A stretch of 64,000 bases of DNA, from assembly GCA_963575745.1 (NCBI GenBank), contig CAUYUJ010017782.1, forward strand, positions 192,001 to 256,000, written 5' to 3'. The notes under the pieces are model-generated. The model ran no database searches, had not been told where the DNA came from, and worked only from the letters and a program-made list of their open reading frames with translations. The position numbers and the translations under genes were made by a program. The DNA comes from Prorocentrum cordatum (lineage: Eukaryota > Sar > Dinophyceae > Prorocentrales > Prorocentraceae). Numbering within the stretch: the first letter of the stretch is position 1; every line of letters starts with the position of its first letter. Of the stretch, positions 1 through 11,263 are shown piece after piece.

Positions 1-255
1 CGCGGTTGGCAGGGGGGGAAGCCGCGGCAGAAGCTGAACGATACCATCGAAGACCCGAAAACGGCATGAACATATTCTTCCGAACATCCGCACGGTTTCT
101 CGGTTCGGCGCCGGGCCACCCCAGGCGGCGCCTCCTGCGGCGCCCCTGGCGCGCTCCAAGCGCCAGGGAGGGGGTCCGTCGCCGAACAAACAGGTTCGCG
201 CGGCCCTCCGAAAGCACATGTTTGTGCCGAGCTCTGTTCCCCTGAGCCAGCAGGG

Positions 256-333
256 CAGATCTGTAGATCTGGGTCGGGGGGCTGCAGACCTGGGCTGTAG
301 ATCTGTAGATCTGGGTCGGGGGGCTGTAGACCT
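256..333. repeat. Two copies of a 37-bp G-rich direct repeat
   Basis: Two adjacent copies contain GTAGATCTGGGTCGGGGGGCTG (256-292 and 297-333). A diverged third copy lies at 1288-1350 (CTGTAGATCTGAGTAGGG, then CTGCAGATCTGGATCGGGG). No gene was seen in bases 1-390. Confidence 0.6.
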
Positions 334-389
334 GGCCCGGCACAGAAACGGAAAGAGCACTTCAGAAACAGAAACCGAAATTACTCACA

Positions 390-632
390 TCACCGTTCGT
401 ACTGGGAGCCTTGGCGTTGAGAGCTTGTTACGTCACCCCTTGCTCTTGGGAGCCTTGGTGTTCAGAGATTGTTGCGTTGCCGCCCGTTCCTGAGCCTTGG
501 CTGGGCCTTGGTGTCAGGAACTTGTTACGTCACCGCTCTCTGCTGGGAGCCTTGGTCTTATCAGCTTGTTTACGTCACCGTTCGCTCTTGGGAGCCTTGG
601 TGTGAAGAGCTTTTTGCGTTACCGATCGCTCT
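390..632. repeat. Degenerate tandem repeat of about 45-55 bp
   Basis: GGGAGCCTTGG recurs near 403, 448, 491, 545 and 588, usually followed by a GTTACGTCACC-like segment. About five diverged units are present. No coding signal was recognised. Confidence 0.65.
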
Positions 633-639
633 CTATTTG

Positions 640-1135
640 GCGTCTCTGGGCCTTCTTGGGAGTCCTATGGGGGCCCTTGTCGGGCCCTGTTGGAGGCCTC
701 TTGGGACGCCTTTTGGGGGCCTCTTGGGGCTTCTTAGGGGGCTCTGGGGGCCTCCTGGGAGCGTCTTGGGGCGAAAGGCTAGACTTTTCGGTTCGTGGTC
801 CCCCTCTTGGGGCCGTCTTGGGGCTCTCTTGGGCCGTCTTGGGCGCCTCTTGGGCCGTCTTGGGGCCCTCTTGGGCCGTTTTGGGGGCCTCTTGGGAGCC
901 TCTTGGGCCGTCTTGGGGCGGTCTTGGGGGCCTCTTGGGCCGTCGTCAACGCCGTGAAAGCCGACAAAGCGCATATGCTAAAATATAAGTTTCCTTTGGA
1001 AAATCTATGATTTCGGCCTCTTGGGGCCCTCTTGGGACGCCCCTTGGGCGCCTCTTGGGGGCCTCTTGGGGGCCTCTTGGGCCGTCTTGGGCGGTCTTGG
1101 GCTCTCTTGGAGCGCTCTTGGGCCGTCTTGGGGGG
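640..1135. repeat. CTTGGGG array, copy 1
   Basis: A near-continuous array of a 9-11 bp unit alternating CCTCTTGGGGG and GCCGTCTTGGG. It is broken at 943-1015 by a non-array spacer (GAAAGCCGACAAAGCGCATA onward). Related spacers interrupt the other CTTGGGG arrays in this window. The long open frames on both strands follow from the low-complexity unit and are not taken as genes. Confidence 0.85.
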
Positions 1136-1433
1136 GAACCCGAAAAACATGCAAAAACCCGCGGGAAAACCCGAAAACGGCCATTAACACGCAAATGCGC
1201 ACGCTACCCCCCTCCTCTGGAACCCCTCCCTTTAGGGCTTCGCCCACACCAGAACGTCATCACTCGTACCTCGCTCTTTCCGTTACCTGGGCTGTAGATC
1301 TGAGTAGGGATGCGCACGACGTGGCTGCAGATCTGGATCGGGGGGCCCGGTCATGGCCCGGGCTCGCCGTGGCCCGAAGAGCCCCCCCCCGTTCCTTCTC
1401 TTGCGTGCTTTCCCGCGGCGCGCCCAGGGGGGG

Positions 1434-1583
1434 GGTGAGAAGGGGCGGGCCCTCTGAGAAAGCTCGGAAGTCCCCCGGCCTCCCGAGAAGGTCTCGGAGC
1501 CTTCCCCGAGGACGCCGAACATGTCTCAGGTGGCGCGAGGGCTTCCGAGAAGTCCCGCCACCTTCTGAGGAGACCTTCTCATG
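1434..1583 (+). repeat. Dispersed repeat related to the core of the 39.2-39.9 kb palindrome
   Basis: About 150 bp (GTGAGAAGGGGCGGGCC through CTGAGGAGACCTTCTC) matches the reverse complement of about 39489-39640 over nearly its whole length with scattered substitutions. A further partial copy in the + orientation lies at 39665-39730. Confidence 0.7.
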
Positions 1584-2403
1584 CTCATTTCCCCCCCTCG
1601 CTCGTCGCCGGTCCTTGTGGCATCACGCTCGGATTGGCCCGCGAGGGCTCGCATGTTGAGCCTCCAGCTCAACCCTGGCGGTTGCCTGCAGCACAAACTG
1701 TGACAGCGAGGGCCTGAAGCCAGGAAGGTGTGGTGTTGGCACAGGTGGCGACAGAGGCTGTTGAGCCTCCAGCTCAACCCTGGCGGGTACCTGTAGTACA
1801 GACGCACGTTGGGTAACACGTGACTAGGCGCGTCGAAAGGTTGAGGAAGTGGAGGTGGAGGTGTGTCGATTACGCGCAGCAATTCAGTAAGCGGGAAAGC
1901 GGTGGCAGTGAGCGGTGGCGTTCCCTAGTCACGCTCGCCGAGTCGCATGGCACAAGGGCTTCTCCCTCTGCTCGTAGGAATCCCCCACAAACGTCCCCGA
2001 GGCCAAAGTCGGGATCCCTCGCCTGCAAGCTTGCGTAGGGTTCCCAGCACTTTGACCTCGGGGCCGCCTCGGGGTTTTCCCCCGAGCGCGAGGGAGGTTC
2101 GGGCCATCCTGGCGTCGGCGGGCGCCACTCGCCGTGGGCAGTGGGCCAGCCAGACTCGCCAAGTGGGAAGGCAGAAGGGCCTCTCCCGCAGCACACAGGA
2201 GATCCCCCGAAGTGGCCCCCAGCGCCACGACTGGTTACCCCCCCACCCCCCCTCTGCAAAGCAGGAGTGGGGTGCCCAGATCGTGGAGGTGGGGGCCACC
2301 TGGGGTATTTCCACCGTGCTTGGGGGAGGTTTCTGCCTTCGTGGCGGCGGTACGGTGACGGTTGGTGCTGCTGATGACGTCGTCGCCGTGTGCTGAGATA
2401 TTA
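1584..2403. other. Gene-poor stretch with a duplicated hairpin
   Basis: A direct repeat occurs at 1654-1690 and 1759-1797. Each copy has the perfect inverted repeat GTTGAGC/GCTCAAC around a CTCCA loop. No supported gene was found; frames here lack splice-like boundaries and a protein-like composition. Confidence 0.55.
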
Positions 2404-3236
2404 TTCAATCGCTTCGCTCATTCCGCCGGCCCATGTTGCCCTGCCGCTTGACGGCCGTGTTGGGGCCTCTTGGGGGCCTCTGGTAGCTAGTTGTGGATCC
2501 TCTTGGGGGCCTGGTTGGGGCCTCTTGAGGCTTCTTGGGGTGCCTCCTGGGGGCCCCTTGGGGCCTCTTGGGGGCCTCTTGGGGCCTCCTGGGAGCATCG
2601 TGGGGCTGAAGGCTGGACTTTTCGGTTTCTTGTCCCCGTCTTGGGCCTCTTTTGGGGCCGTTTTGGGGCCCTCTTGGGCCATCTTGGGCGCCTCTTGGGC
2701 TGGTCTGGGGCCATCTTGGGCCGTCTTGGGGCCCTATTGGAGGTTTCTTGGGCCGTCTTGGGGCGGTCTTGGGGGCCTCTTGGGCCGTCTTGGAGCGTTG
2801 GAAAGCCGAAAGACGAGAACAGTCGCACATGCGAAAAATGTATGGTTTCCGAAGGGAATGGGGCGATGCTTGCTTGTTGGGGCCCTCGTGGAGAGCCTCT
2901 CGAGGCTCTCTTGAGGCCTCTTGAAGCGTCTTGGCGGTCTCTTGGGCAGTCGTGGGGCCATCTTGGGCATCGTCGGCCGACCTTTCGAGGACTCCAAGGG
3001 CTCTTGGACTGTCTGGGCGCTCTCTTGAGGCCGTCTTGGGCGCCTCTTGGGCCGTCTGGGGGGCCTCCAGCATATCTAACAGGCATTTGCTGGGGCCTTG
3101 CTGGGGACTTGCCCGGACTTTGGCGGGGTACTTGTCGCGTCGGGTCCCCAGGGACCGCCTCGCGCGCGCGAACTTGTTATATGGTTGACTTGTTACCGGA
3201 GATCTTAGCACGCCTCTGGCCCGTTGGACCAGCAAA
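2404..3236 (+). mobile_element. CTTGGGG composite element A
   Basis: The left end (ATCGCTTCGCTCATTCCGCC) matches element D at 33033 and resembles B and C. The middle is a CTTGGGG array (2460-3065) with a spacer at 2795-2885. A right-end module (3100-3236, with GATCTTAGCACGCCTCTGG and CCCGTTGGACCAGC) is shared with 5220-5362 and 33820-33955. The ends carry short related inverted sequences (CCGCCGGCCCA at left; rc of the consensus right end gives TTCGCCGGCCCA). No protein is encoded, so it would be non-autonomous. Confidence 0.6.
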
Positions 3237-4034
3237 CTTCAGCAGACACGTCGGGTGACCTAGCATAGCTTGTGGGTGAGACTGCCCCCGAGTACTCACT
3301 GCATAGCATAGCTGCTGTTGAAGTTGTCGTCATGTGCTGAAACCTGTGGGAGTCCCTTTGCCGCTGCCGTCGGAGAGGTGAGTCTAGGTTTGACGACCAG
3401 CTGTGATGGTGCCGATCCTGTCGATGAGTGCGCACATTTGGGTCAAAGAATAATGCACATATTGGGTGTAGGAATATAGCAGCTTGTGCGACGTCTCCTG
3501 TCTGTCGTTATGCGAAAATTGAAAAAACTGAGCATGATGGGTGAGGAGGTAGGTGCACTGACGGGCCGCTATAGGGCTGGTCCTACCGAGAGGCTTGAGC
3601 CTCGTGGTTGTGGGCAATCGGGGGGGGTCTCCTGATTTGCCGTGGGTTGGTCGGGCTGGTGGTCCTTGAGGTACACTGCTTGTATTCAACCTCAAACGGT
3701 GGCCATGGCACTGAGCCACCAGCTGCTGTGGTCCCTTCGACTTTGCCGTCGTCGTGGGCCTGGTTGCAATGGTACCGCTCGCTTGATGGTCTGGTTAGAA
3801 TCGCGTCGGGGTTCGGTTGCTGGCTGTTGCTTGGGAGCGTGGCTGCACCCTGGTCTTTCTCCCCCCGTGGGCTTCTCAGTCGTCTTAATTTGGCTGCTAG
3901 AGTCGGTCGTGGCCCATTGTGCCCCTGGCAGTGGGTCCGTTCGCTGAAGCATGCCGGTCTCGGTTGCTGCGTTTGCCGTTGCTTGTTAAGTACGGCGCTG
4001 TTGCTGCCACGTTGCGGGTTCTGCTAACGCTGGC
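3237..4034. other. No recognised gene
   Basis: Non-repetitive sequence of ordinary composition between two CTTGGGG arrays. Short frames occur on both strands, but none shows a domain or convincing exon borders. It could hold relic retroelement sequence. Confidence 0.5.
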
Positions 4035-5362
4035 GGCGTCATGGGCCGTCTGGGGGCCATCTTTGGCTTCTTGGGGCGATCTTGCGGGTCGGCAAGCTAG
4101 GAAGTTCAATTCGAGTTCCCCCGATGGGGCCCCTTCTTAGGGCTGTCTTGGGCTGTCCAGGGGGCCTCGTGGGACGTCTTGGGGTCCTCTTGGGCCGTGT
4201 TGGGCCCATCTTGGGAGTCTGTTGGGCCGTCATTGGACGATCTTGAAGGTCTCTTGGGCAGTGTTGGACGCGCTGGACCTCGAAACGTCTTACATGGGTA
4301 AACTGTAGGTTGAAGGGAACGGGACACTTCTTGCATGTCGAGGCTCCCTAGGGGAGCCTCTGGTGGCTCTCTTTGGGCTTCTTGGCGGCGTCTTGAGCCG
4401 TCTGGTGGCCATCGTGGGCGTCTTGGGACGATCTTGCGGGTCGGCAAGCTAGGAAGTTCAATTCGAGTTCCCCCGATGGGGGTCCTCTTAGGGCTGTCTT
4501 GGGCTGTCCAGGGGGCCTCGTGGGCCGTCTTGGGGCCCTCTTGGGCAGTGTTGGGCCCATCTTGGGAGTCTGTTGGGCCGTCTTGGGGCGATCTTGAAGG
4601 TCTTGGGCAGTGTTTGACGCGCTGGACCTCGAAACGACGCATTTGGGCAGAATGTACGTTTTCTGAAGGGTATGAGACATTATTTGCTTGTTGAGGCTCT
4701 CTCGGAGAGCCTCTTGAGGCTCTCTTGAGGCTCTCTTGGCGGCGTATTGGGCCATCTGGCGGCCATCTTGGGCGTCGTGGGCGATCCTGCGGGTCGGCGA
4801 GCTAGAAAGTTCAATTCGTGTTCCTCCGATGGGGGTCCTCTTAGGGCTGTCTTGGGCTGTCCAGGGGGCCTCGTGGGCCGTCTTGGGGCCCTCTTGGGCA
4901 GTGTTGGGCCCATCTTGGGAGTCTGTTGGGCCGTCTTGGGGCGATCTTGAAGGTCTCTTGGCCAGGGTTGGACGCGCTGGACCTCGACACGTCGCTGATG
5001 CGCTGAATGTTTGTTTTCTTAAAGGAATGCGATACTTGTTGTTTGTTGAGGCTCTCTAGGAGAGCCTCTTGAGGCTCTCTTGAGGCTCTCTTGGCGGCGT
5101 CTTGGGCCGTCTGGCGGCGACCGAGGGCCCCTCGGACCGTCTCGAGCACGTCACGGGCTCTCTTGGAGCGTTCCTGGGGCGCTTAGGAAAGCCTGGAAGG
5201 CAGCGCCGAGGAGGAAAACCATCTCTGGGCCTCACCTGGCCGGGACCTGGCCCGGTACTTTTCGTTCGGGGGCCCCCAGGGGCCGCCCCACGCGGGTGAA
5301 CTAGAAACTTGTAAACCAGTTACCAGAGTTCCTAGCACGCCTCTGGCCCGTTGGGCCGGCGA
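4035..5362 (+). repeat. Three ~350-bp higher-order repeats of the CTTGGGG family with right-end module
   Basis: The spacer starting GCGCTGGACCTCGA recurs at 4270, 4620 and 4974, so array plus spacer is duplicated at a 350-355 bp period. Each unit also carries GGTCGGCRAGCTAGRAAGTTC followed by an AATTCG stretch. The tract ends with the right-end module (5220-5362) seen in elements A and D and abuts the left end of element B. Confidence 0.8.
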
Positions 5363-5365
5363 ATT

Positions 5366-6372
5366 GACGCTTCGCGTATCCCCAGCAGCCCATCCAGAAA
5401 CGATCAGCAGGGGCGTTGGTAAGTCAGGGACGGCTGGAAGCATGCAGTTGCGCGGCCGTCGTCAGGAAAACAAGGATCACAAATAGCTTCCCACACTGAA
5501 GTTTAAGATGGGCATCAGTGCAAGATACGACGTGGTGTTCCCCGTGGTAAACGTTTCTTGCGCAGGTGGCTGTATCCACCCTGGGCCATGAGAAAGGATC
5601 ACACATAGCTTCGCGCAGCGAAGTTTAGGATGGACACCAGTGCAAGAAACGCCAGGGTGTTCCCTGTGGTAAGCGTCTCTGGCGCAGCGGACCCCGTCGT
5701 AGAATCGGATTTTCTATTCTTGGACCAGCTTGGGCTCTCTTGGGGCTCTCTTGAGGCTCTCTTGGGGCTCTTTCGGGGAGTCTTGAGGCCCTGTTGGGGC
5801 TCTTTTGGGGGGTCTGGGAGGCCTCTTGGGGCCGTCTTGGACCCCTTCGCTTCAAGAGAGGGGGGTAAATTTAGGTCCTCCCCTCGGAGGCCCAAAAGGG
5901 GGGCGTCTTAGGTCCCTCTTGGACCGCTCTTGGGACGCTCTTGGGCGCTCTTGGGGCCGTCTTGGTGCCCTCTCGGGCCTTTCTTGGGGCTATGTTGGGC
6001 CATCTTGGGGCCAACTTGACGCCTCAAGAGTCCATCGGAAGCGAAACAACGAGAAGGCAAACAGCATTGATTTTCCAAAGGTTTTGAACCCATGTTGGCC
6101 TCTTGGGGGAATCCTTGGAGGCCTCGGAGAGCACTTGAAACCGCCTTGAGGCCGTCTTGAGGCCTCTTGGATGCGTGTTGGAGGCTATCTTGAGTCGTCT
6201 TTAGCTCGAGCCCTCTTGAAGCTATCTAGAGCCATATTGGACGCTCTAACCTCTCGCGGTGGAGCCCGTCCAGACCCAGGGAGGGGGGAGGAGGTAAACC
6301 TTCCGAGCAGGGAAAGGAAGGAGGTTAGAAAAGGAAACGCTCTAGACCACCTGCGCCCAGAGGGCTGGTGGG
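5366..6372 (+). mobile_element. CTTGGGG composite element B
   Basis: The left end GACGCTTCGCGTATCCCC and right end CCAGAGGGCTGGTGGG match element C (11950-12546). Both sides are flanked by ATT (5363-5365, 6373-6375). Inside are a 97-bp direct repeat, a CTTGGGG array (5725-6200), and a purine-rich tract before the right end that closely matches 12410-12546. No protein is encoded. The left neighbour is another CTTGGGG tract and the right neighbour is LINE-A sequence. Confidence 0.6.
5471..5690. repeat. 97-bp direct repeat inside element B
   Basis: Copy 1 (5471-5568) and copy 2 (5593-5690) align from AAGGATCACA(A/C)ATAGCTTC to the end, offset by 122 bp, with scattered substitutions. Confidence 0.75.
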
Positions 6373-6375
6373 ATT

Positions 6376-7160
6376 CCAAGGCCGCGTAGGTGCACTCCTT
6401 GGATAAAGTGTCACATTGTGGTCCTTCTCGAGCTCAATCTGGCACCCGTGCTGCTGAGGCTGCAAAATGCGCGTCGAGACGTTTGTCGTCGGGAGGTAGG
6501 TCGTCGACGAGCTCCATGGCAGGTCGGATGTTCTGGCCGAGCAACCTCGGCTGGTCTTCCTGCTGGAACTCTGCTGCTGCACTCGGTGAAATGTCGCGTC
6601 TGGCATGTTGTTGCAGTTACTGTACTCGGTCTGCGTTTGTTTGCGGTCAGATTTTTGTGGCCCTCCATGATCCTGATTTGGGAGTTCCTTGCGAATGTTA
6701 TCTTAGGTAGTAGGTTGAATGTATTGTAGTCGATCTTCTCGATACATGGGTCGATTCCGCCGCCCAGCTGTCGGCCCCAGTTGAGGTCGACCGCGGGCTC
6801 CATGACGGACTGGCCCATGGGGAATTGCATTCTTCACGGTTGGGATACGGTGGTTTAGCGCCCCGGTCCTTGAGCTGCAAAAGGGTCTGGATGGAGGGGG
6901 AGATGGTCTTGTGGGCAACGGTAATGTGATCGATGTGGTCTTTTCGAATTGCGTAGTCGCTCCTGTCCGTTACTGGTCTACTGAGGGGGTGCAGTTTCCC
7001 CTGGGATCAGGCGCACGAGAACCCCTGGTAGACGTCGCTCATGGTGAAGTTGAGGTAGTGCCTATCAGGGGACAAGCTCCGAGTTATGTGGGCCGCACGG
7101 TTGGCCAATTAGTCCTTGTCAGTCGTAATGCGGCGAACGGAGCTCGTAGAGCACATTGTG
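6376..7160 (-). pseudogene. LINE-A 3' coding remnant
   Basis: Protein-like segments continue past the methyltransferase-like domain in shifting frames: MQFPMGQSVMEPAVDLNWG (6830 down), IDYNTFNLLPKITFARNSQI, and AMELVDDLPPDDKRLDAHFA (about 6520-6460). No domain was recognised. The segment stops at the right end of element B. Confidence 0.35.
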
Positions 7161-8516
7161 TTAGGTTGAGGTGGTACGTTGGTCGGTCTGTGCGAGGTGG
7201 CGGTGGGTCATGCAATAATCGCTGTGTCTGATGTCGATGTAAGGGTCAAGTGTCGCGTAGAACAGTGGGTACGCCTCCTCGATGTACCTCTCTTCTGTGG
7301 TTGTTGGCGTTGCCGTCCATCTCTTCCTCATTGCCTCAGACAGTGATGCTGCTAGTAGATGGTTGAGCTCGGTCGGGTAGATCTTGGCCGCTGCGCTTCG
7401 CCACGCGCCGTCCTCGTTACGCCCCTGCAAAGGTGGATCAGCCCCTGGTCCACGATTACACCTGCATCTGCTGGGTTTTGCGAAGATACGCACGGGCAGG
7501 CCTGGGACACCAATCCCTGTTAGGCTTTTAGGTTTGCGGGCCAGTTGTTCCATCATGCGCTGGTCGGAGGATACCAGTCGTACATTGGAATGACGCAAAA
7601 GGTGTTCTACCTCAGGTAGTAGCCAACTGCTTAGCGCCTGCCTGCTGTAGTGGACCGCTTCTGGGTGCTCCATGATAGCCGGTATCCCCGTGGCGTGTGC
7701 AACGTACAACATGAGTATCGTGGTGCGTAGGAGTAGATTGTCGATCTGGTCGTTTTCTTTCTCCGCCAGGTAGTTTAAACCCTGCGGTTGATCCCTGCTC
7801 CGCAATGGTCGAATTTGGTGCTTGATGTCAGGTAGGTCTCTCGTTCTCGCTGCACTCCATACCTCGCATGGTGGCCCGGCCAGAAAGGTTGCAGCCCTGC
7901 CTTCTCGCACCTTGTTGATCCAGAAGTCGATTGTGGCACAGCTGGTCATGTCCCCAGCAGTGGCGTGGTTGGCCACGTCGATGGACAGAGCGAAGCCCTG
8001 CGTGCTGCGTAGCGGTTGGAAGTGCTCCATCCATTCTTGCAGGTCTTCTTGTCGTCTGCGCCCACTGTAGAGGTACAGAACGAAGCGCGCCGGCTGTCCC
8101 GCGGGTCGCGGCATGGTTGGTTTAGTCGTCTGTCTGCCATCTGCTGGTAGTTCCACAGGTGAGATGTTGTCGTGAGTTGCACTCTTGTCCTTAGTGAAAG
8201 TAGGCACGATGACCGTCTTATAGCTGGGGATTTGGGCGTAGTCGGGTGGGCTGTCTGCTTCGATGTTGGCTCGCTGAGAAGCTCGTCTGTCTTCGCGGTT
8301 GCGCTCAGTCTCCTCGTCGTTGGACGGTTGGACTGCTGCCAGCCTTGGTGCCGAGCATGATGGTGTCGCCTGAAGGCGCTTGAACAGCCTCGCGCACGCG
8401 TGGCACTGGCAGCTGCAAGTCATGCACATGGAGCCGCGAGCCCGACGCGCAGGGCGGGTCCCGTTTTTGCGGCGCCTGCCGAGGTGGGCGCAGGTTGCAC
8501 CAGATTGGTAGCGCAT
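7161..8516 (-). pseudogene. LINE-A C-terminal methyltransferase-like domain
   Basis: This 451-residue frame is the longest intact block of LINE-A. After a Cys-rich basic N-terminus (CMTCSCQCHACARLF, residues about 32-46), residues 145-420 form a domain I recognise from dinoflagellate retroelement proteins. It has FVLYLYSGRRRQEDLQ (a SAM-binding loop-like start), an acidic position in LSIDV, FLAGPPCEVWSAAR (a PPC motif as in cytosine-C5 methyltransferase motif IV), IMEHPEA (in the place of the ENV motif) and AAKIYPTELNHLLAASL near the end. Several canonical motif-I glycines are absent, so activity is doubtful even in intact copies. The frame has no internal stop. Retroelement-borne cytosine methyltransferases are known in dinoflagellates; whether this domain belongs to that lineage is inference. 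Confidence 0.6.
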
Positions 8517-9112
8517 GAGGGTCGGCAGATCTGGTGGCGGCGGGATGCTTGGTAGTGACGGTATGTTGTCTGCGTTTCGGCATGGCTCGAGGGCTCTGTA
8601 CCACTGTTCCCGATGGGCTTGGTCTGCGTGCCGTCGTAGATGTATCGTGATTGTTTTTTCGTTGTGGTCTTGAACATGTCAGCTTCTGCGCGTGCTACTT
8701 GTACCTGACCGAAAAGTCGGACTGCAAGCCTCGTGGCGGCCAGGGGTAACTTGATGATGGCAGTATCTGTCGACGACAGTCTTTCCCCAGAGGCGGCGGA
8801 GGGCATCAAGGCCAAGGAGGTAGAGGGGGCCTCCAGCAGACGCAAGTGTGCCGTGACGGCGGTCCGTGGCAGCCGACCCAGGGAGTGTAGGCCTAGTGCC
8901 TTGACTTTATAGTCCTCGCCGCATCGGGGGGGTGCGGTCACGACTCCTACTGGGAAGGCTGTCATTGGGTGCATCCTGATCGGCACACCTCGCGGACTTG
9001 AGTTCCGCGAGCAAGGGAAGGCTTGTGAGGGGTGTCTGGCCTCCCTGGCAGTGCTCCCGAGTACTGCCACGCACAAAATCGCCCTGCGGCGGATGGCTAA
9101 GCCAACCGCCAA
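8420..9112 (-). pseudogene. LINE-A segment between RT and methyltransferase-like domain
   Basis: A 230-residue frame has protein-like composition (LGLHSLGRLPRTAVTAHLRL; IIKLPLAATRLAVRLFGQV) but no recognised domain. Bases 9113-9522 carry no convincing frame. An RNase H domain, if ever present, was not found. Confidence 0.35.
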
Positions 9113-9608
9113 GAGTGGTCATGTTGACCTTTGCAGCTCTTGTTTTGCGTGCTGATTTTTAGCACCTCGTATATGTCGGCTGTCTCGGTCCGCTTATCTG
9201 TGGTGTCCATGTAGTCGCACATCCATAATACATCGTCCGCTACCGTTGTGGTCCATCATGCATCTTGTCGTAGTTCCTGGCCAAACAGCCTCAGCAATAC
9301 TGTGGATCCGTGAAGTAGCAGTCGTGGTAGATACCATAGCCTTCAGGCCCATCTTGTCACGCCGCGCGGCATGTGGTGTGTGAGAGCTAGGACATGGAGC
9401 TTGAAAACCTGGTCCTCAGAATGGTAGCCGCTTGCTTGTCGGTGTCCATCCATGCGCTCGATTGCGAGTGGTCCGTTCGTTGTCCGCGTCTGCGAGGTTG
9501 CTCCACACATGGTCGTTGTAGGTCAAGGTTGAGAGGGCCAATGAGTCGATGCACAGTATGTTACTGTCGATTGTGATGTTTTCGTTTGAGAATCTCCTTG
9601 CGTAAGGG

Positions 9609-10830
9609 TCATAGGCTTACCGTGGCCTTGGTCGTTCGTCGCTTGACCCCCGGCCCCATGGTGGCTGTAGCCGCGATGATTGTGACGAGCGCTGTCTGGG
9701 AGTCCACCGGGTCGACGGTCTGGTCGGTGTAGCTGGTGGGTATGGATGCAAAGTTCTTGTTGGCCATGCGCTCCTTTGTGGAGCCGCTGCCGAAAAGTAG
9801 TAGCATGATCTTGGTATTCTTGGCGTTGAGTCGCATGGCGTGGCCACGCACTCTTGCCTCGACAATCTCTAGTAGCGTCGTTGCCACATGCACTGCTTGC
9901 TGGGGGTTGCGCAGCGCCAACAGTCAGTTCGTTTACGAAGGAGGCATACGTGAGTGATATGCCCCCGTCGTGTCCGTTGGTCGGCGTTCGTCGGCCTGAT
10001 GCTAATGTGAGACGCGCTTCGTTGTCGTGGCCGATGTCGCAATGCATCACTCGCTCGATCATGTCCGTAGCAGTCGCCTTGGTGATCCTCGCAAATGCCA
10101 CGTTGAAGGAGAAGTCGGACATACGTACTCCTAGTCGCGTGCCCGCGCGCGGTTGGGCGACGCAGGTCGATCCTCTCGTTTTCGCCCAGAGGTCAATGTG
10201 AGCATCATCAAGTAGTGCAACCAGGTGTTCGTCGTCTATGTCGTTGTCGAGTGAGGAGAGCCTTGCAGTGATCTCAAGAAAGGGTTGGAGCGTCGGAGGA
10301 ATGTCCATGCCGTCGATTCGGTCGTGTAGGTCGCTTTCATCAGTCGGTTGGTTGTAGAGAAACTCCAGCAACACCGTGGTAGAAAGAGTCCTTCGGGTCC
10401 AAAAATAGGAGGACGTCATTTCTCCCGTCGGCCTTCAAGATATTGATGTGGGTGAGCGTGGCGTGATTGACAAAGTCGGTGCTTTCGCTGGGTCTGGCTC
10501 CGCATTGGACATCACGTAGTAGGTTGGCTGTGATGTCTCTGAGATTGGTCCTCAGTAGTCGATGACGGTGCTGTGCTACCACGTTGTTCAGCAAGGTCAT
10601 CCGTCGCTCGGCAAGCCGTTTGCTGTTGGTGCCGTTTTTCGCGAATGGTGCTTGCCATCCTCCCTTGTTTGGCAGTGGCTCCACTGTTGCAAACTGGGCC
10701 TTCACGAGGAGAGGGTGGTAAAGACGTGCCATCTCGTCGCTGGCGGTACTGCACATGTCGTCAGTTAGTTTGCCAGAGCCTCCTGGCCGATGCGGTCTGG
10801 CTGCGTGGAAGCTGGCCCAGAGCTCGCTAT
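9609..10830 (-). pseudogene. LINE-A reverse transcriptase, catalytically dead
   Basis: Blocks in RT order are visible on the minus strand: a fingers motif EPLPNKGGWQAPFAKNG (about 10680), LLFLDPKDSFYHGVAGV (about 10400; RT motif A, phe/asp region), PRAGTRLGVRMSDFSFNVAFARI (about 10110; motif B-like), SLTYASFVNELTV (about 9940; motif C) and, in another frame, AMRLNAKNTKIMLLLFGSG (about 9800; motif D/E and thumb). Motif C should read (Y/F)xDD; here it is TYASF, so both aspartates are lost. A frameshift follows near 9920. The family makes cDNA by target-primed reverse transcription; this copy cannot. Confidence 0.7.
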
Positions 10831-11062
10831 CCGCGATGATGTTGGCAACGGGGGTGCCATTGTTGATGCGAGGGTTGATGGCCTGGTTCGCGTTCTTGTT
10901 GCACGTGCTTGCTATGTCGCTGGCCTCGCGTGTCCTCGCGCGGTGATCATTAGCGAAGTTGTCTAGTTGTGTTTCCGCCGATGCCTGCTTGCAAGTGATC
11001 GGTTCCCCGTTGTCGTCGAGGTTGTAGCGGTACTCTGCAAACAGTCGTGGCGGCCTTTTTTC

Positions 11063-11263
11063 CTAGCGTAGCAGACTCTTGACTCCTTCCCACTCAGCTC
11101 GGATGTTCTTCAGCTCGTTGGCGTTGAGGATACGGTCGGCGCATGCCTCAAGGTAGGCGCCCTTGTCAGCACGAGTTCTGCACGCCAGTTGCTTGCTCGA
11201 ACGTTGCTGGGAGGCGTTGGCAGCAAGCTGCAATTCAGCGTGATCTGCCTGATGCCGTATCAC
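11063..11263 (-). pseudogene. LINE-A linker between endonuclease and RT
   Basis: A 66-residue frame with a helical stretch (KGAYLEACADRILNANELKN, ending WEGVKSLL) resembles the segment before the RT fingers in LINE ORF2 proteins. The coding signal continues in a shifted frame (11062-10757; NPRINNGTPVANIIADSELW) into the RT block. Confidence 0.45.

Noticed and set aside
390-632. Repeated TTACGTCACC as CREB-type regulatory sites
   Set aside because: The word is part of a tandem repeat with no neighbouring gene, so regulatory meaning is unsupported.
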